A stretch of 64,000 nucleotides of DNA. Source: Oscillibacter valericigenes Sjm18-20. Lineage in GTDB: Bacteria; Bacillota; Clostridia; Oscillospirales; Oscillospiraceae. Shown in pieces: positions 33,876-43,065 of the stretch (position 1 is the stretch's first letter; every line of letters begins with the position of its first letter). The translations under genes were made by a program, and so were the position numbers. The notes under the pieces were generated by a model, which saw only the letters and a list, made by a program, of their open reading frames with translations, had not been told where the DNA came from and did no database searches. The stretch is taken from the NCBI GenBank assembly GCA_000283575.1, contig AP012044.1:2418001-2482000 (forward strand), read 5' to 3'.

Positions 33876-35526
33876 TCCCTGCGCCTCCCTGACCGGACCG
33901 ATACTCAAAGCCCAGCATGGTGATGTCATCGAACTGCACCGCCGCGCCCACAAATGCGTCAACGGCCCGCTTGATTCCGCCGAGCACCTCCCGTACGGAG
34001 GCATCATCCGGAAAGTCATTCAGATTCCGCTGAAGCCGCTCCTCGCCAAACAACTTCTCCTCCGCGTCGGTGGCTTCGGTCACGCCATCCGTATAGAGAA
34101 ATAGCCGGTCGCCGATACCAAGCTGAATCGTATTCTCCCGGTAACGGGTTTCCTCCAGTCCGGCGAGCACAAAACCGGGTCTGCTTTTCAGCCATTCGTA
34201 TGTTCCGCCGCGTCGGCGCAGAAGCGGCGGGTTATGCCCGGCGTTTACGTAGCGTAGCAGCCCCGTGCTGATTTCCAGAACCGCCATCCAGGCCGTCACG
34301 AACAGTCCCGCGTCGTTCCCCTCGCACATCTGGGCATTGGTATTGGTGAACACGTCCGCCGGGGAGTCATGGCTCTGCGCGTAGTTTTTGATCAGCGTCT
34401 TGGCGACCACCATGAACAGCGCCGCCGGAACACCCTTTCCCGACACATCGGCTATCACCAGCGCAAGATGATCCTCATCAATCAGGAAGAAATCGTAAAA
34501 GTCTCCGCCGACCTCCTTGGCTGGGTTCGTCTCAGCGTAAATGTCAAACTCCGGACGGTCCGGAAACGCCGGAAAAATTCGCGGCAGCAGGTCCGCCTGA
34601 ATCTTGGTGGCAACGCTCAGCTCGGTGCCGATACGCTCTTTCTCCGCCGTCATATCGATCAGGCTGCGGACGTAGGCCGCCATATCCTCCTGCATCTTGC
34701 GGAAGGCCTCCGCCATCTTCTCGACTTCGTTGCCGGTGCGGATGTCCGGAACGTTCACCCGCGCAATCCCCTCGGACAACTCCGCGCGGTTGGCCTCCAC
34801 AAAGCTCTCCGTTGCGTGCGTCAGTTGATTGATCGGAACAACTACCGTCCTGCGTAGAATGAACAGCGACAACAATACGGCGCAGACCGTTAACGTCAGC
34901 AGGAGCGCCGACAGACCGATGAGGAAATGATGCTGGGTGTTGACCACCTCGTTCATGTCAATATCCGCCATCACATAGCCGGCCATCGTCCCGTCCTTAT
35001 GCAAAACCGGACATATTGCCGTCATCAGCCAGCCATACGTCGCGTCCTGTGCGACGATTGGTCTGACCTCTTTGCCGGCCAGCAGCTGATCCGTGATCTC
35101 TGCAAACGCCCCCTCCAGCTTCACATAGGTACCAAGGGAGCAGTTTCCGCCGGCGTAGTAATCGCCGTCGGCATCGGCGCGCAGATCGGAGTCAAAGAGA
35201 AACGTAACGCCGTTCCCGTTAGGGCGGACGACATACAGGTACTCCACATCGTTATTATCCACCAGATCCAGAATAAAGTTTTGAATTTCGTAATACCGGT
35301 CGTCCGTATCCTGCGTCTTATAGTAGCGGTCCAGATCGTCCGCCGTAAGCTGGCTGGCCAGAGTTTTCACAAGGCTGATGCCGTTTTTGTCATAGTACTT
35401 TGTGATATCTCGGGAATATACGCGGTAACTCACCGTCACAGCGGCAAACCCAAGCACCGCACTGATCAGTACGATCAGAACCGTCAGCTGCTTTCCAAAG
35501 GACTGATTCTTCTTTTTCTTTTTCAT
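33868..35526 (-). CDS. Membrane sensor SpoIIE-type PP2C phosphatase (active)
   Basis: The 552 residues contain a membrane span (about 13-35), an extracellular sensor (about 36-183; DDRYYEIQNFILDL, NNDVEYLYVVRPNG), a second span (184-208), a HAMP-like linker, a coiled coil and a C-terminal SpoIIE/RsbU phosphatase domain. Catalytic aspartates are present: GGDFYDFF near 340, DVSGKGVPAAL near 360, YTDGVTEA near 478 and DDITML near 533. Such enzymes dephosphorylate STAS anti-anti-sigma proteins on receiving an external signal. The STAS protein encoded four genes upstream is the likely substrate. It overlaps both neighbours (4 and 8 bases). Confidence 0.92.
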   Translation of the reverse strand: MKKKKKNQSFGKQLTVLIVLISAVLGFAAVTVSYRVYSRDITKYYDKNGISLVKTLASQLTADDLDRYYKTQDTDDRYYEIQNFILDLVDNNDVEYLYVVRPNGNGVTFLFDSDLRADADGDYYAGGNCSLGTYVKLEGAFAEITDQLLAGKEVRPIVAQDATYGWLMTAICPVLHKDGTMAGYVMADIDMNEVVNTQHHFLIGLSALLLTLTVCAVLLSLFILRRTVVVPINQLTHATESFVEANRAELSEGIARVNVPDIRTGNEVEKMAEAFRKMQEDMAAYVRSLIDMTAEKERIGTELSVATKIQADLLPRIFPAFPDRPEFDIYAETNPAKEVGGDFYDFFLIDEDHLALVIADVSGKGVPAALFMVVAKTLIKNYAQSHDSPADVFTNTNAQMCEGNDAGLFVTAWMAVLEISTGLLRYVNAGHNPPLLRRRGGTYEWLKSRPGFVLAGLEETRYRENTIQLGIGDRLFLYTDGVTEATDAEEKLFGEERLQRNLNDFPDDASVREVLGGIKRAVDAFVGAAVQFDDITMLGFEYRSGQGGAGND

Positions 35527-37562
35527 GATTCCCGCGCGTTCCCTTCCAATTCGGTTTCTTCAGGCTGCTTTTCCACTCTCAGGACATCCTCCGGGTCGCC
35601 CGGAATGAAATCGACCTGCTTTGCGCTTTCGCGGATAAACTGCACCGCCTGTGCGGCGGCCGTTCCCCTGGCCTCGTTCAGCGGGTCTTTTCCGCCAAAT
35701 GGCGCTTTCACCCGCAGCGTCACATTCCGCGTCGTCGGGTCCACCACGCACTCCAGACACAGCATCTGCTGCTTTTCCAGCTTCCAGCAGCAGACGGTAA
35801 ACAGCTCCCCGGCCAGCACCGCCACCTGCGCAATGCCGCGCGGCGTATAGCCGTTGCGCGACAACTGCCGCTTCAAAAACTGCGTGATCTGATTTTCTCC
35901 CTCCCGGTCGGGCGAAACGACGCACTGGTCGAAATACCGACTGCTGCGCCGATACTCCATCAGTAGAACCGCAAAGCTTCTGACCTCCTCCGGATTCGCC
36001 GCGTACGCTTTGCCCTCGTCCGCGACGCAGCGCAGCAAATCATCCAGCTCCATTTTCCGGCTGCGGCTGACGTTTAGCGTCACCTGCAGCTGCCGCTTTG
36101 AAAACTCTGTCCCGTCCGAATCCATGATGCAGTTCAGGCCACCGGTGCAGAAGAAGAACCGGTCCCCCCAGCGCAGTGTGACCTTCCGCGCCTGATAGAC
36201 AACGTTCTCATTCTGGCCCAGCGGCGCGAAAACCGGCTCCTGCATCCCCTCGTAGCGGTCCTTGCTGCGCATCAGAAACGGCGAGCTCTGTCCCGCATTG
36301 ATGTAGGAAAACGCGCCGTCCTCCTCCATGACGCCGGCCAGTACCTCCAGCGCCATTCCGCCGCCGATCTCATAAAGCTGCTGATTGGCGGCGGTCATGG
36401 CCTCCACCAGCGGAAGGCCGGAGCGCAGCTGGCTTTTGACTGTCGTCCGCGCTACCACCATGAAAAGGTCCGCGGATATTCCCTTGCCGGGGACTTCTCC
36501 GATCACGACGCACAGTTTGCCACCACCCAGCAGAAAATAGTCGAAAAAACAGCTGCTCAGCTCGCGGGTCCGTTCCACGCGCCCCCGGATCTGGAAAATC
36601 TGCCCCTCTGCCGACCCGGGGAGCGCCTTGGGCAGCATGGCCGCGTTGATCTCTTTGGCAAGTTGAAACTCCGTCTCCAGACGTTCCTCTCGTACCGCCA
36701 ACTGCGTTTGCTCCTTGCCATACCGGGCGATCTCCTCGATCATCTTCCGGAACGCATCCGACAGTGTTTGAAGTTCATCATGGCTTTTCAGCTGCAACTT
36801 TGAGAAGGGCTCCTTGCTTTTCCCGCCTTCGTACGCCTGCGCCGCTTCCGTCAAAAGTCGAATGGGGCGGAGCACGGAGCGGCGGACGAAGGCCAGATAA
36901 ACGGTTGTAATCGCGATTGTCAAAAGAGAAAGCAGCGCCGTCATGCTGAGCAGAAACAGATGCTCCTGATTCATCACATCGTTCATGCTGATGTCAACCA
37001 TGATATAGCCCGCCATGGTGCCGTCCTCGTGATTTACCGGGTAGCTGATGGTCATCAGCCAACCGTAGCTCTCGTCCTTGGACTGCACGGGGCCGATGGC
37101 TTCACCGGCCAGCATCTGACCCGTCAGCTTGGCGAAGGGACCCACCAGCTCCACATAAGTCCCCAGAGAACAGTTTCCGCCCGCGTAATAGTCGCCGCTG
37201 GCGTCGGCGCGCATATCGGAGTCGAATAGGAACGTCACGCCGGTACCGTTCGGACGGACGACGTACAGATATTCTACATCGTTGTTGTCCTCCAGATCGA
37301 GGATGAGGTCCTGAATCTCATAATACCGGTCATCGGTCTTTCTTGTCTCGTAGTACCGGTCCAAATCCTCCGGAGCGATTTCGCTGGCCAGCGTGCGGTC
37401 CAGATTTTCCCCCAGCCGCTGCAGAGATTTTCTCAGATCGGTGCTGTACAGCCGATAGCTCACCGTCACCGACGCCGCACAGAAAACCGCACACATCAGC
37501 AGCGTCAGCAGAACAAGTTTCTTTCTCAGGGTAAACCGCCTTTTCTTTTTCAGCTTGCCCAT
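35523..37562 (-). CDS. Membrane sensor pseudophosphatase fused to degenerate HATPase
   Basis: The 679-residue protein is a paralogue of the downstream phosphatase. The sensor is almost unchanged (NDVEYLYVVRPNGTGVTFLF, GDYYAGGNCSLGTYVEL), but the PP2C domain has lost its metal ligands: GGDFYD is SSCFFD, DVSGKG is EVPGKG, YTDG is CTGG, and DDITML is RSFAVLL. A C-terminal extension of about 120 residues is RsbW-like in layout (TQFLKRQLSRNGYTPRGIAQ, VAVLAGELFTVCCW) with the N-box Asn replaced. It should therefore bind ligand and perhaps the STAS partner without turnover. The ATG at 37562 follows AAGGAAG; an upstream TTG at 37649 has no ribosome binding site. Confidence 0.85.
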   Translation of the reverse strand: MGKLKKKRRFTLRKKLVLLTLLMCAVFCAASVTVSYRLYSTDLRKSLQRLGENLDRTLASEIAPEDLDRYYETRKTDDRYYEIQDLILDLEDNNDVEYLYVVRPNGTGVTFLFDSDMRADASGDYYAGGNCSLGTYVELVGPFAKLTGQMLAGEAIGPVQSKDESYGWLMTISYPVNHEDGTMAGYIMVDISMNDVMNQEHLFLLSMTALLSLLTIAITTVYLAFVRRSVLRPIRLLTEAAQAYEGGKSKEPFSKLQLKSHDELQTLSDAFRKMIEEIARYGKEQTQLAVREERLETEFQLAKEINAAMLPKALPGSAEGQIFQIRGRVERTRELSSCFFDYFLLGGGKLCVVIGEVPGKGISADLFMVVARTTVKSQLRSGLPLVEAMTAANQQLYEIGGGMALEVLAGVMEEDGAFSYINAGQSSPFLMRSKDRYEGMQEPVFAPLGQNENVVYQARKVTLRWGDRFFFCTGGLNCIMDSDGTEFSKRQLQVTLNVSRSRKMELDDLLRCVADEGKAYAANPEEVRSFAVLLMEYRRSSRYFDQCVVSPDREGENQITQFLKRQLSRNGYTPRGIAQVAVLAGELFTVCCWKLEKQQMLCLECVVDPTTRNVTLRVKAPFGGKDPLNEARGTAAAQAVQFIRESAKQVDFIPGDPEDVLRVEKQPEETELEGNARES

Positions 37563-37667
37563 CCCCTTCCTTTTGGCTGTGGGTCTTTTGGATTCCGTCT
37601 TGAAAACACGAGCCGGATTTTGAATACCCTTTTTTAAGCGAAAAATCAACGCGGTTTAACCGGCTTG

Positions 37668-39416
37668 TCAAATCCGCACCACCAGCGTGTTAAACCCGGC
37701 GTATCGCCGGTAAAAAAAGTCCTTCGCCCTTGATTTGATGACCTTGATGCCGATGGCGTCCAATCCGGTTTCCTGCTCGAGACTGATTCCGTCCGTATTG
37801 AGTGCAAACGGGTTGAATTTCTTTGCATTGTCACGCAGATGCAGCGTCATATCCCCGTCGTTCTGCGGAACGATCGTCAGTTGGAGATAGCCGTCTTTTG
37901 TATAGAACGCCTTGCTGAGGATAACGCCGCAGACCTCCTCCACCATCATGGAGACGAAATAGGTCTGCTTGACGCTGGCTCCGCGCTGCTCCATATACGC
38001 GTCTACTTCCCTCTCCACACGGCCGAGATCGGCTGTCCCGCTGTAGAGAAACGCCCTGTAGACGTTGCCGTCATCCGGCTTCAGATAGGTCCAGCTATGC
38101 TTTTTTTGGTTATAGAAAATCATCACCAGCAGCGTCGATATCTCCGTGGCGGGGTAAATCCACCAGAAAGCATCCAGCCCCATCCATCCCAGCAGAAGGC
38201 TGAACGCAAGGAAGAACACGAAGTTGCGAAGTGTAAAAAGCAGAAAACTCATGGACTCCTTTTCCAGCGCCTGATAATAATAGGTCATCAGCATGTTGAT
38301 TCCCGAAAACACGATGCCCGCGGCGTAGATACGCACCGCGTCCGCACCCGCGGTCAGCTCGGAGAACCCTCTCAGGCCGAATGCCAAACAGACCTGCTCT
38401 GGAAAAAGGAGAAGCATCATCATCAGGAAACAGCTAATCGCCATCGTAACCCAAAACGCCTCCCGCAGCAAATCCCGGATGTTTTCGTTATTACGCTCGC
38501 CGTTAAAGGTGCTCACCATGGGCTGGAGCGCCATGCTGACGGCGTCGTAGGCCGAACTTGCCAACAGCGCCACATTAAACACGATGCCGAATACCGCCAC
38601 GCCCAGATTACCGGCGATATGCATGAGCAGATGGTTGCACACCAGAATGGTGGCAAACTGGTAGACATACTGCACCGAGGTGGCGAATCCCATACGGAAG
38701 GATTTGGCAACACCGCACCAGTCCCAGCTTGCGGCCGTAAACCGCAGGCAGCCCTTTTTTCCGAGGATATGCGTCAAGCTGATACAAATCATCACGGCGG
38801 CGCCCACGCCGGTGGAATAGACCGAACCGGCCGGACCGAGCCGGAGCAGCACCACAAAAATGTAATTGAAAATAATGTCCAGCGTATTGCTGGTCAGCAG
38901 CGCCGCGCCGGCCAGCTTGGGGTTGTTGTCGCTGTTAATAAAATAGTAAAACGGGCCCTGACAAAACATCAGCGGCACCAGCAGAAGCTGTGCGCGGACA
39001 ACGCTTTCACAGTTTGTCCAAACCTCCGTCCCGGGTTCTCCGGCGCCGAGAAAGGTCAGCACCTGGGGCAAAAACAACAGACCCAGTGCGCACAAAGTCA
39101 GATAGAGGCCCAATGCAATCCCCAGTACATTTGCAAAGATGCGGTTTCCCTCTTCCGTCTTGCCGTCACCGAGCGCGGCGGAATAGCGGATGGAACCTCC
39201 GATGGACAGCGAATAGCTGATCGTGTTGAACAGCATATAGACCGGCTGGCTGATGTTCAGCGCGGTCAGTCCCGTCATGCCGACAACGTTTCCCACGAAG
39301 ACGCAGTCCGCCAACCCACCGACCGCCAGACCCATGCAGGACAGGAGACTGGGCATGAAAAAACTGCGAAACGCCTTGCGCACAAATATTTTCCCGCTGA
39401 TGGTTGTCTCTTTCAC
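37668..39416 (-). CDS. MATE-like membrane transporter fused to an RsbW-like HATPase domain
   Basis: Residues 1-455 form a 12-span MATE-type antiporter (FFMPSLLSCMGLAVGGLADC, TALNISQPVYMLFNTISYSL, LLTSNTLDIIFNYIFVVLL). The last 125 residues are a HATPase_c_2-like domain: YFVSMMVEEVCGVILSKAF in the N-box place (Glu kept, Asn replaced), LRDNAKKFNPF as G1 and LDAIGIKVIK as G2. The fusion is a single uninterrupted frame. It may import or export a ligand, or act as a membrane receptor feeding the partner switch. The start is uncertain: GTG at 39416 with GGTG upstream, or TTG at 39431 right after the STAS stop codon. Confidence 0.82.
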   Translation of the reverse strand: MKETTISGKIFVRKAFRSFFMPSLLSCMGLAVGGLADCVFVGNVVGMTGLTALNISQPVYMLFNTISYSLSIGGSIRYSAALGDGKTEEGNRIFANVLGIALGLYLTLCALGLLFLPQVLTFLGAGEPGTEVWTNCESVVRAQLLLVPLMFCQGPFYYFINSDNNPKLAGAALLTSNTLDIIFNYIFVVLLRLGPAGSVYSTGVGAAVMICISLTHILGKKGCLRFTAASWDWCGVAKSFRMGFATSVQYVYQFATILVCNHLLMHIAGNLGVAVFGIVFNVALLASSAYDAVSMALQPMVSTFNGERNNENIRDLLREAFWVTMAISCFLMMMLLLFPEQVCLAFGLRGFSELTAGADAVRIYAAGIVFSGINMLMTYYYQALEKESMSFLLFTLRNFVFFLAFSLLLGWMGLDAFWWIYPATEISTLLVMIFYNQKKHSWTYLKPDDGNVYRAFLYSGTADLGRVEREVDAYMEQRGASVKQTYFVSMMVEEVCGVILSKAFYTKDGYLQLTIVPQNDGDMTLHLRDNAKKFNPFALNTDGISLEQETGLDAIGIKVIKSRAKDFFYRRYAGFNTLVVRI

Positions 39417-39431
39417 GTTTTCACCACACAA

Positions 39432-39725
39432 TCACTCAATGGTAAGAATATCGGTAAAACCGGTCATCTCGAAAACCTCCATGATCACGTCGCAGACGTT
39501 CCGGACGACCATGCTCCCCTGCCGGCTCATCCGCTTTTGAAGGGAAAGAATGGATCGCAGCCCCGCAGAGGACAAATACACCAACTTCTTCATATCCAAT
39601 ACCAGCTTGGTCACACCGTCCAGATTCTCCACCTCCGCATCCAACTGCGGAGCTGTCGAGGTATCCAGCCGCCCCTCCAGATAGATCGTCAGCGCAGCTC
39701 CCTCCTGCTTTTTTACAATTGTCAT
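39432..39725 (-). CDS. STAS-domain anti-sigma factor antagonist
   Basis: The 97 residues are a single STAS domain of the SpoIIAA/RsbV type, with the phospho-acceptor segment LVYLSSAGLRSIL (Ser52 or Ser53). In partner switching the unphosphorylated form binds the HATPase kinase and frees its target. Here the kinase (RsbW-like), phosphatase (SpoIIE-type) and STAS protein are all in one operon with the injection system. It follows the AAA ATPase gene by 24 bases. Confidence 0.92.
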   Translation of the reverse strand: MTIVKKQEGAALTIYLEGRLDTSTAPQLDAEVENLDGVTKLVLDMKKLVYLSSAGLRSILSLQKRMSRQGSMVVRNVCDVIMEVFEMTGFTDILTIE

Positions 39726-39749
39726 AGTGTCTGTCTCCTTCCATGCCGG

Positions 39750-41897
39750 TCAGCCGTCCAAAAGATCGGCGAATTCCCGGAGTTCCTCCCGGACGACCAC
39801 GATTTCATTTTTCTTCAACTCGCCCACTGCGGCACGGAGCAGCTGTGACATACCGATTGGAACGCCCTCCTGCGCCGCCAGAAACGCGGCCGAAAGCACA
39901 ATATTTTTGATATGCCCGCCGGACAGCTCGAATTTCTCTGCAAGAAACTTCCAGTCGATGTCGTCGGCCAGCGGTGCGGACTGCGGGATCGTGCGTCGGT
40001 AGATCTCCGCGCGCATGGCGGCGTCCGGAAATGGGAAATGTACCACATAGGTGATCCGGCGCATGAATGCATCGTCGATATTGCCGATCAGGTTGGTCGC
40101 CAGAATACACACACCGTCGTATTCCTCGATCTGCTGGAGCAGATACGCGACCTCCACGTTTGCACTGCGGTCGTTGGAGTCCTTCACCTCTCCGCGCTTG
40201 CCGAACAGCGCATCGCACTCGTCGAAAAACAAAACGCAGTTAGAGTGCTTTGCCTCCGTAAAAACGGCCTGAAGATTTTTTTCCGTCTCCCCGATGTATT
40301 TACTCACAATCTGGGAGATGTTGATCTTGTACATCTCCATGTTCAGCTCGTTGGCGATTACCTGCGCGCACATGGTCTTCCCGGTTCCCGGCGCGCCCGC
40401 GAACAACACGGACAATCCGCGCCCGTATGCGATTTTCTTGTCAAAGCCCCAGCCGTAATAGACCTGATGGCGGTATTTGATGTGGCTGCACGCGTGCCGC
40501 AGCAGCTTCTTCTGATCCTCAGGCATCACCACGTCGTCCCAGGAGAAGGCGGGCCGCACCTGCGTCGCCAGATTTTCCAGCTTATGCACTACCTGCCGGT
40601 AGCAGCTCTTGTGCATTCTCCGCGTGGAAATTACCGTGTCTCCGTCGATGTGGGTCAAGCCCAGCGCCTGCTCGCAGGCCAGACGGATCTGTCCCGGCGA
40701 AAAGCGGAATTTGGAGGCGAGCTCCTCTACGGTCAGCCCCGGCTCCAGCGCTCCGTCCGCCAGATACGCCCGGAACAGAGCAATTCGCTCTTCCTCTGTG
40801 GAGGGCGGCAGCTCCAAATCCACCGTCAGGCGCTCCATTCGGCCGCGGATGGGTAGCTGCGAGAGGAGGAACGTCTTGTCCCTGCACAGATTCATGCCCA
40901 GAATTGCTTCAAGGAGCGGACTTTGCGGCGGAATTTCTTTACCCTCACCATCCCTCCCGTCCAAGTGGAAACAGCACAGGTACGCTCCACACAGCCTGGC
41001 AGCCAGCGCCGCCTGCGCGGCGCGCTCCTCCGGGCGCTCCGTCCTAAGATCGGCGAACACGCAGCGCTCGCCTCGGCGGGCCATCAGGTGCTCCACCTGA
41101 AACCGCTTTCCCATGCCGGGGCCACCGTGCAGGCAGACGGCACAGGGGCCGTCCTGTGCGAAAACCGCATCCAGCCTTCCGGCCAGTCCGGCACCCACCA
41201 CCAGCGGGCCGGAGGGGGCCTCCCGCTCGCCGTCAAATAGCCGCAGCCCCGGCGAAGCCGAGACGGTGCCGGTGCTCAAAAACTCCAGAACCGTCCGGTT
41301 CAAAATCAGCGCGCCCGACGAAAGCCGCTCGGCTTCAAACAGCTCCGTAAACCGGTCGCGTCTGGAAAACCTCGACAAAAACTCCTCCATGGTTCGATCC
41401 GCCGGCAAAAACAGCTGTACGGCCAGCGAACAGGTCGGCGCTTTCTCCGTGATGTCGTCCTGCAGATAAGCGAACAGCTTTTCATACTTCCTGTCCAGCA
41501 CCACCGCGTACGCGGCAACCACGCACTGACGCTCAAACGCATCCAGCCCGCAGCGGTCAAACAGCGCAAGTAGCGGGAACTCCGCCTTCGTCCGCTCCAA
41601 GCGGAACCGGATTGCTTCGTCCGCCTCCTCAAGCTGGGCGGCGTCTTCATAGCTGAGGCAGGACACCAGCCCCTGTTGGGCCGCCTTTGCCAGATTATGC
41701 TCAAATTCCTCCCGGCTCACCACCAGCCCCAGCATGTTCTTCATCTCGTTCCCTGGTCCCAGCCACCGGTGGTTCTGGTAATAGAAGAAAAGTCTCAGAT
41801 CCAGCCATGCAAACAGGTCGCTCATCAGCTCCCACTGGGTCTCATAGCCCTGCAGGAGCCTCTCGCACGCAACTTCTCTCAGTTCATCTTTTTCCAA
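39750..41897 (-). CDS. eCIS AAA+ ATPase (Afp15-like)
   Basis: The 715-residue ATPase has a long N-terminal helical region, a degenerate P-loop module near residue 260 (LHGGPGMGKRFQVEHL), and a C-terminal AAA+ domain with Walker A AGAPGTGKTMCAQV near 500, Walker B VLFFDECDALFG, sensor ILATNLIGNIDDAFMRR and a lid domain (KFELSGGHIKNIVLSAAFLA). An AAA ATPase of this type is a hallmark of extracellular contractile injection systems (Afp15, PVC15) and is believed to assist assembly or cargo loading. The start is probably TTG at 41897, after GAGGGACGG; longer frames run into the PAAR-like gene. Confidence 0.88.
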   Translation of the reverse strand: MEKDELREVACERLLQGYETQWELMSDLFAWLDLRLFFYYQNHRWLGPGNEMKNMLGLVVSREEFEHNLAKAAQQGLVSCLSYEDAAQLEEADEAIRFRLERTKAEFPLLALFDRCGLDAFERQCVVAAYAVVLDRKYEKLFAYLQDDITEKAPTCSLAVQLFLPADRTMEEFLSRFSRRDRFTELFEAERLSSGALILNRTVLEFLSTGTVSASPGLRLFDGEREAPSGPLVVGAGLAGRLDAVFAQDGPCAVCLHGGPGMGKRFQVEHLMARRGERCVFADLRTERPEERAAQAALAARLCGAYLCCFHLDGRDGEGKEIPPQSPLLEAILGMNLCRDKTFLLSQLPIRGRMERLTVDLELPPSTEEERIALFRAYLADGALEPGLTVEELASKFRFSPGQIRLACEQALGLTHIDGDTVISTRRMHKSCYRQVVHKLENLATQVRPAFSWDDVVMPEDQKKLLRHACSHIKYRHQVYYGWGFDKKIAYGRGLSVLFAGAPGTGKTMCAQVIANELNMEMYKINISQIVSKYIGETEKNLQAVFTEAKHSNCVLFFDECDALFGKRGEVKDSNDRSANVEVAYLLQQIEEYDGVCILATNLIGNIDDAFMRRITYVVHFPFPDAAMRAEIYRRTIPQSAPLADDIDWKFLAEKFELSGGHIKNIVLSAAFLAAQEGVPIGMSQLLRAAVGELKKNEIVVVREELREFADLLDG

Positions 41898-41928
41898 AAA
41901 CCGTCCCTCTTTCCATCGTCTCACGCTC

Positions 41929-42306
41929 TTATGGGCATTCCACAGTGACGTTCGGGTCTGCCGTGATCTGAATAACGCCGCCATATGCGCACATCAGCTT
42001 ACAGGAGTTATTCACAACTGGCTTTCCGCACACCAGAACAGTGGGGCAGCCGGGTGCCCAGGGCACCGGCGTCACTGGAACGCAGGGTGCCGGCGTCGGC
42101 GCTCCCATCGCGGCGGCAGTTGCCGCGGCTACCGCCGGATTCGCCGGGTTGCTGCACATTCCAAAGGTCGTGCACTGGCAGTCCATAATTGTCGCGGCAA
42201 GCAGATTGCCCATTGTCACGGTCTGCTGGCTGCTCACCGCCAGCACCATGGGTGCTGTCCCAAAACTACAGGTACATACAGATGTGGCCACCACTGGATT
42301 TGCCAT
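41929..42306 (-). CDS. DUF4280 PAAR-like tip protein
   Basis: The 125 residues match DUF4280 in layout: MANPVVATSVCTCSFGTAPM, a central AATIMDCQCTTFGMC, a Pro/Ala linker and VVNNSCKLMCAYGGVI. These PAAR-like proteins sharpen the spike of contractile injectors (the Afp10 position) and are rich in cysteine (11 here), which may bind metal or form cross-links outside the cell. GGAGG precedes the ATG. Confidence 0.9.
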   Translation of the reverse strand: MANPVVATSVCTCSFGTAPMVLAVSSQQTVTMGNLLAATIMDCQCTTFGMCSNPANPAVAAATAAAMGAPTPAPCVPVTPVPWAPGCPTVLVCGKPVVNNSCKLMCAYGGVIQITADPNVTVECP

Positions 42307-42330
42307 GTCTTTTCCTCCATTCCTACGGAT

Positions 42331-43065
42331 CTAAAGGGAAACCGTCTTCTCCGTCCAACTCTCCTTCAGTTCCAGCCGGTCTGCAAGGCCCCGCCCGTCC
42401 TCGAAGATGAGGACGGTGCCCGCCGAGCGGAACACGGCGGTGAAAGTTCCGTCGCCGTCGGCGCGGAACTGCTGCGCGGGCAGCAGGCACTTGCTCCGCC
42501 TGTGCCGGTGCCGAAGCGGCGCCGCAAGGCTCCCCGTCTCCGCTTCTACGGACAAAAGAGAGACGATCTCACTGTCCGCGCCATCCTCGATCAAAAACAT
42601 CCCCGGGATCGGCAGCAGACCCGCCGCGCCTCCGCAAAATAGCCGCAGTTGCTCTGCACCAGGCTCCGCTGCGTCCTGCGCTACTCTGCACTCCGCCGCG
42701 GTTGGAACGGTGAGCCAGAGCGTACGGCCCGCGGCCGGACGATCTCCTTCCAGAAGCCGCAGCCTAAGACGGACGGCCTCCTGATGAAACGCATACTGCT
42801 CCGACGGCTTGAGAGAGATGTACAGCTTTTGCGGGAGCGCCGCGCCCACGGAAAAGTCGGTCAGCTCCTCGCAAAAACCCCTGCACCGCAGGGAAAGGCA
42901 ATGCAGACCTTCCGGCAGATCGGTCAGCACCAGATATCCGCCCGGCTTGCATACAGGCCGGACCGGCGTCCCGTCCAGCGCGCACCGGAGGTCTCTGCCC
43001 TCGATCAGGCGGCCGGTGAAGCCGTCGCGCACCCGGCACACCGCGCTCACGTAAAACTGGATCAT
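42331..43065 (-). CDS. Ig-like/carboxypeptidase-regulatory-type protein of the eCIS operon
   Basis: I do not recognise a named family. The 244 residues are beta-rich and look like one or two Ig-like or carboxypeptidase-regulatory-like folds: RVRDGFTGRLIEGRDLRCAL, GGYLVLTDLPEGLHCLSLRC, and a later FRADGDGTFTAVFRSAGTV. A baseplate decoration or adhesin role would fit, but nothing in the sequence decides it. It overlaps the DUF4255 gene by four bases (ATGA). Confidence 0.6.
   Translation of the reverse strand: MIQFYVSAVCRVRDGFTGRLIEGRDLRCALDGTPVRPVCKPGGYLVLTDLPEGLHCLSLRCRGFCEELTDFSVGAALPQKLYISLKPSEQYAFHQEAVRLRLRLLEGDRPAAGRTLWLTVPTAAECRVAQDAAEPGAEQLRLFCGGAAGLLPIPGMFLIEDGADSEIVSLLSVEAETGSLAAPLRHRHRRSKCLLPAQQFRADGDGTFTAVFRSAGTVLIFEDGRGLADRLELKESWTEKTVSL

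Noticed and set aside
37839..39848. Plus-strand open frame of 669 codons over the MATE-HATPase gene
   Set aside because: Antisense to a gene with clear membrane spans; His/Gln-rich nonsense composition.
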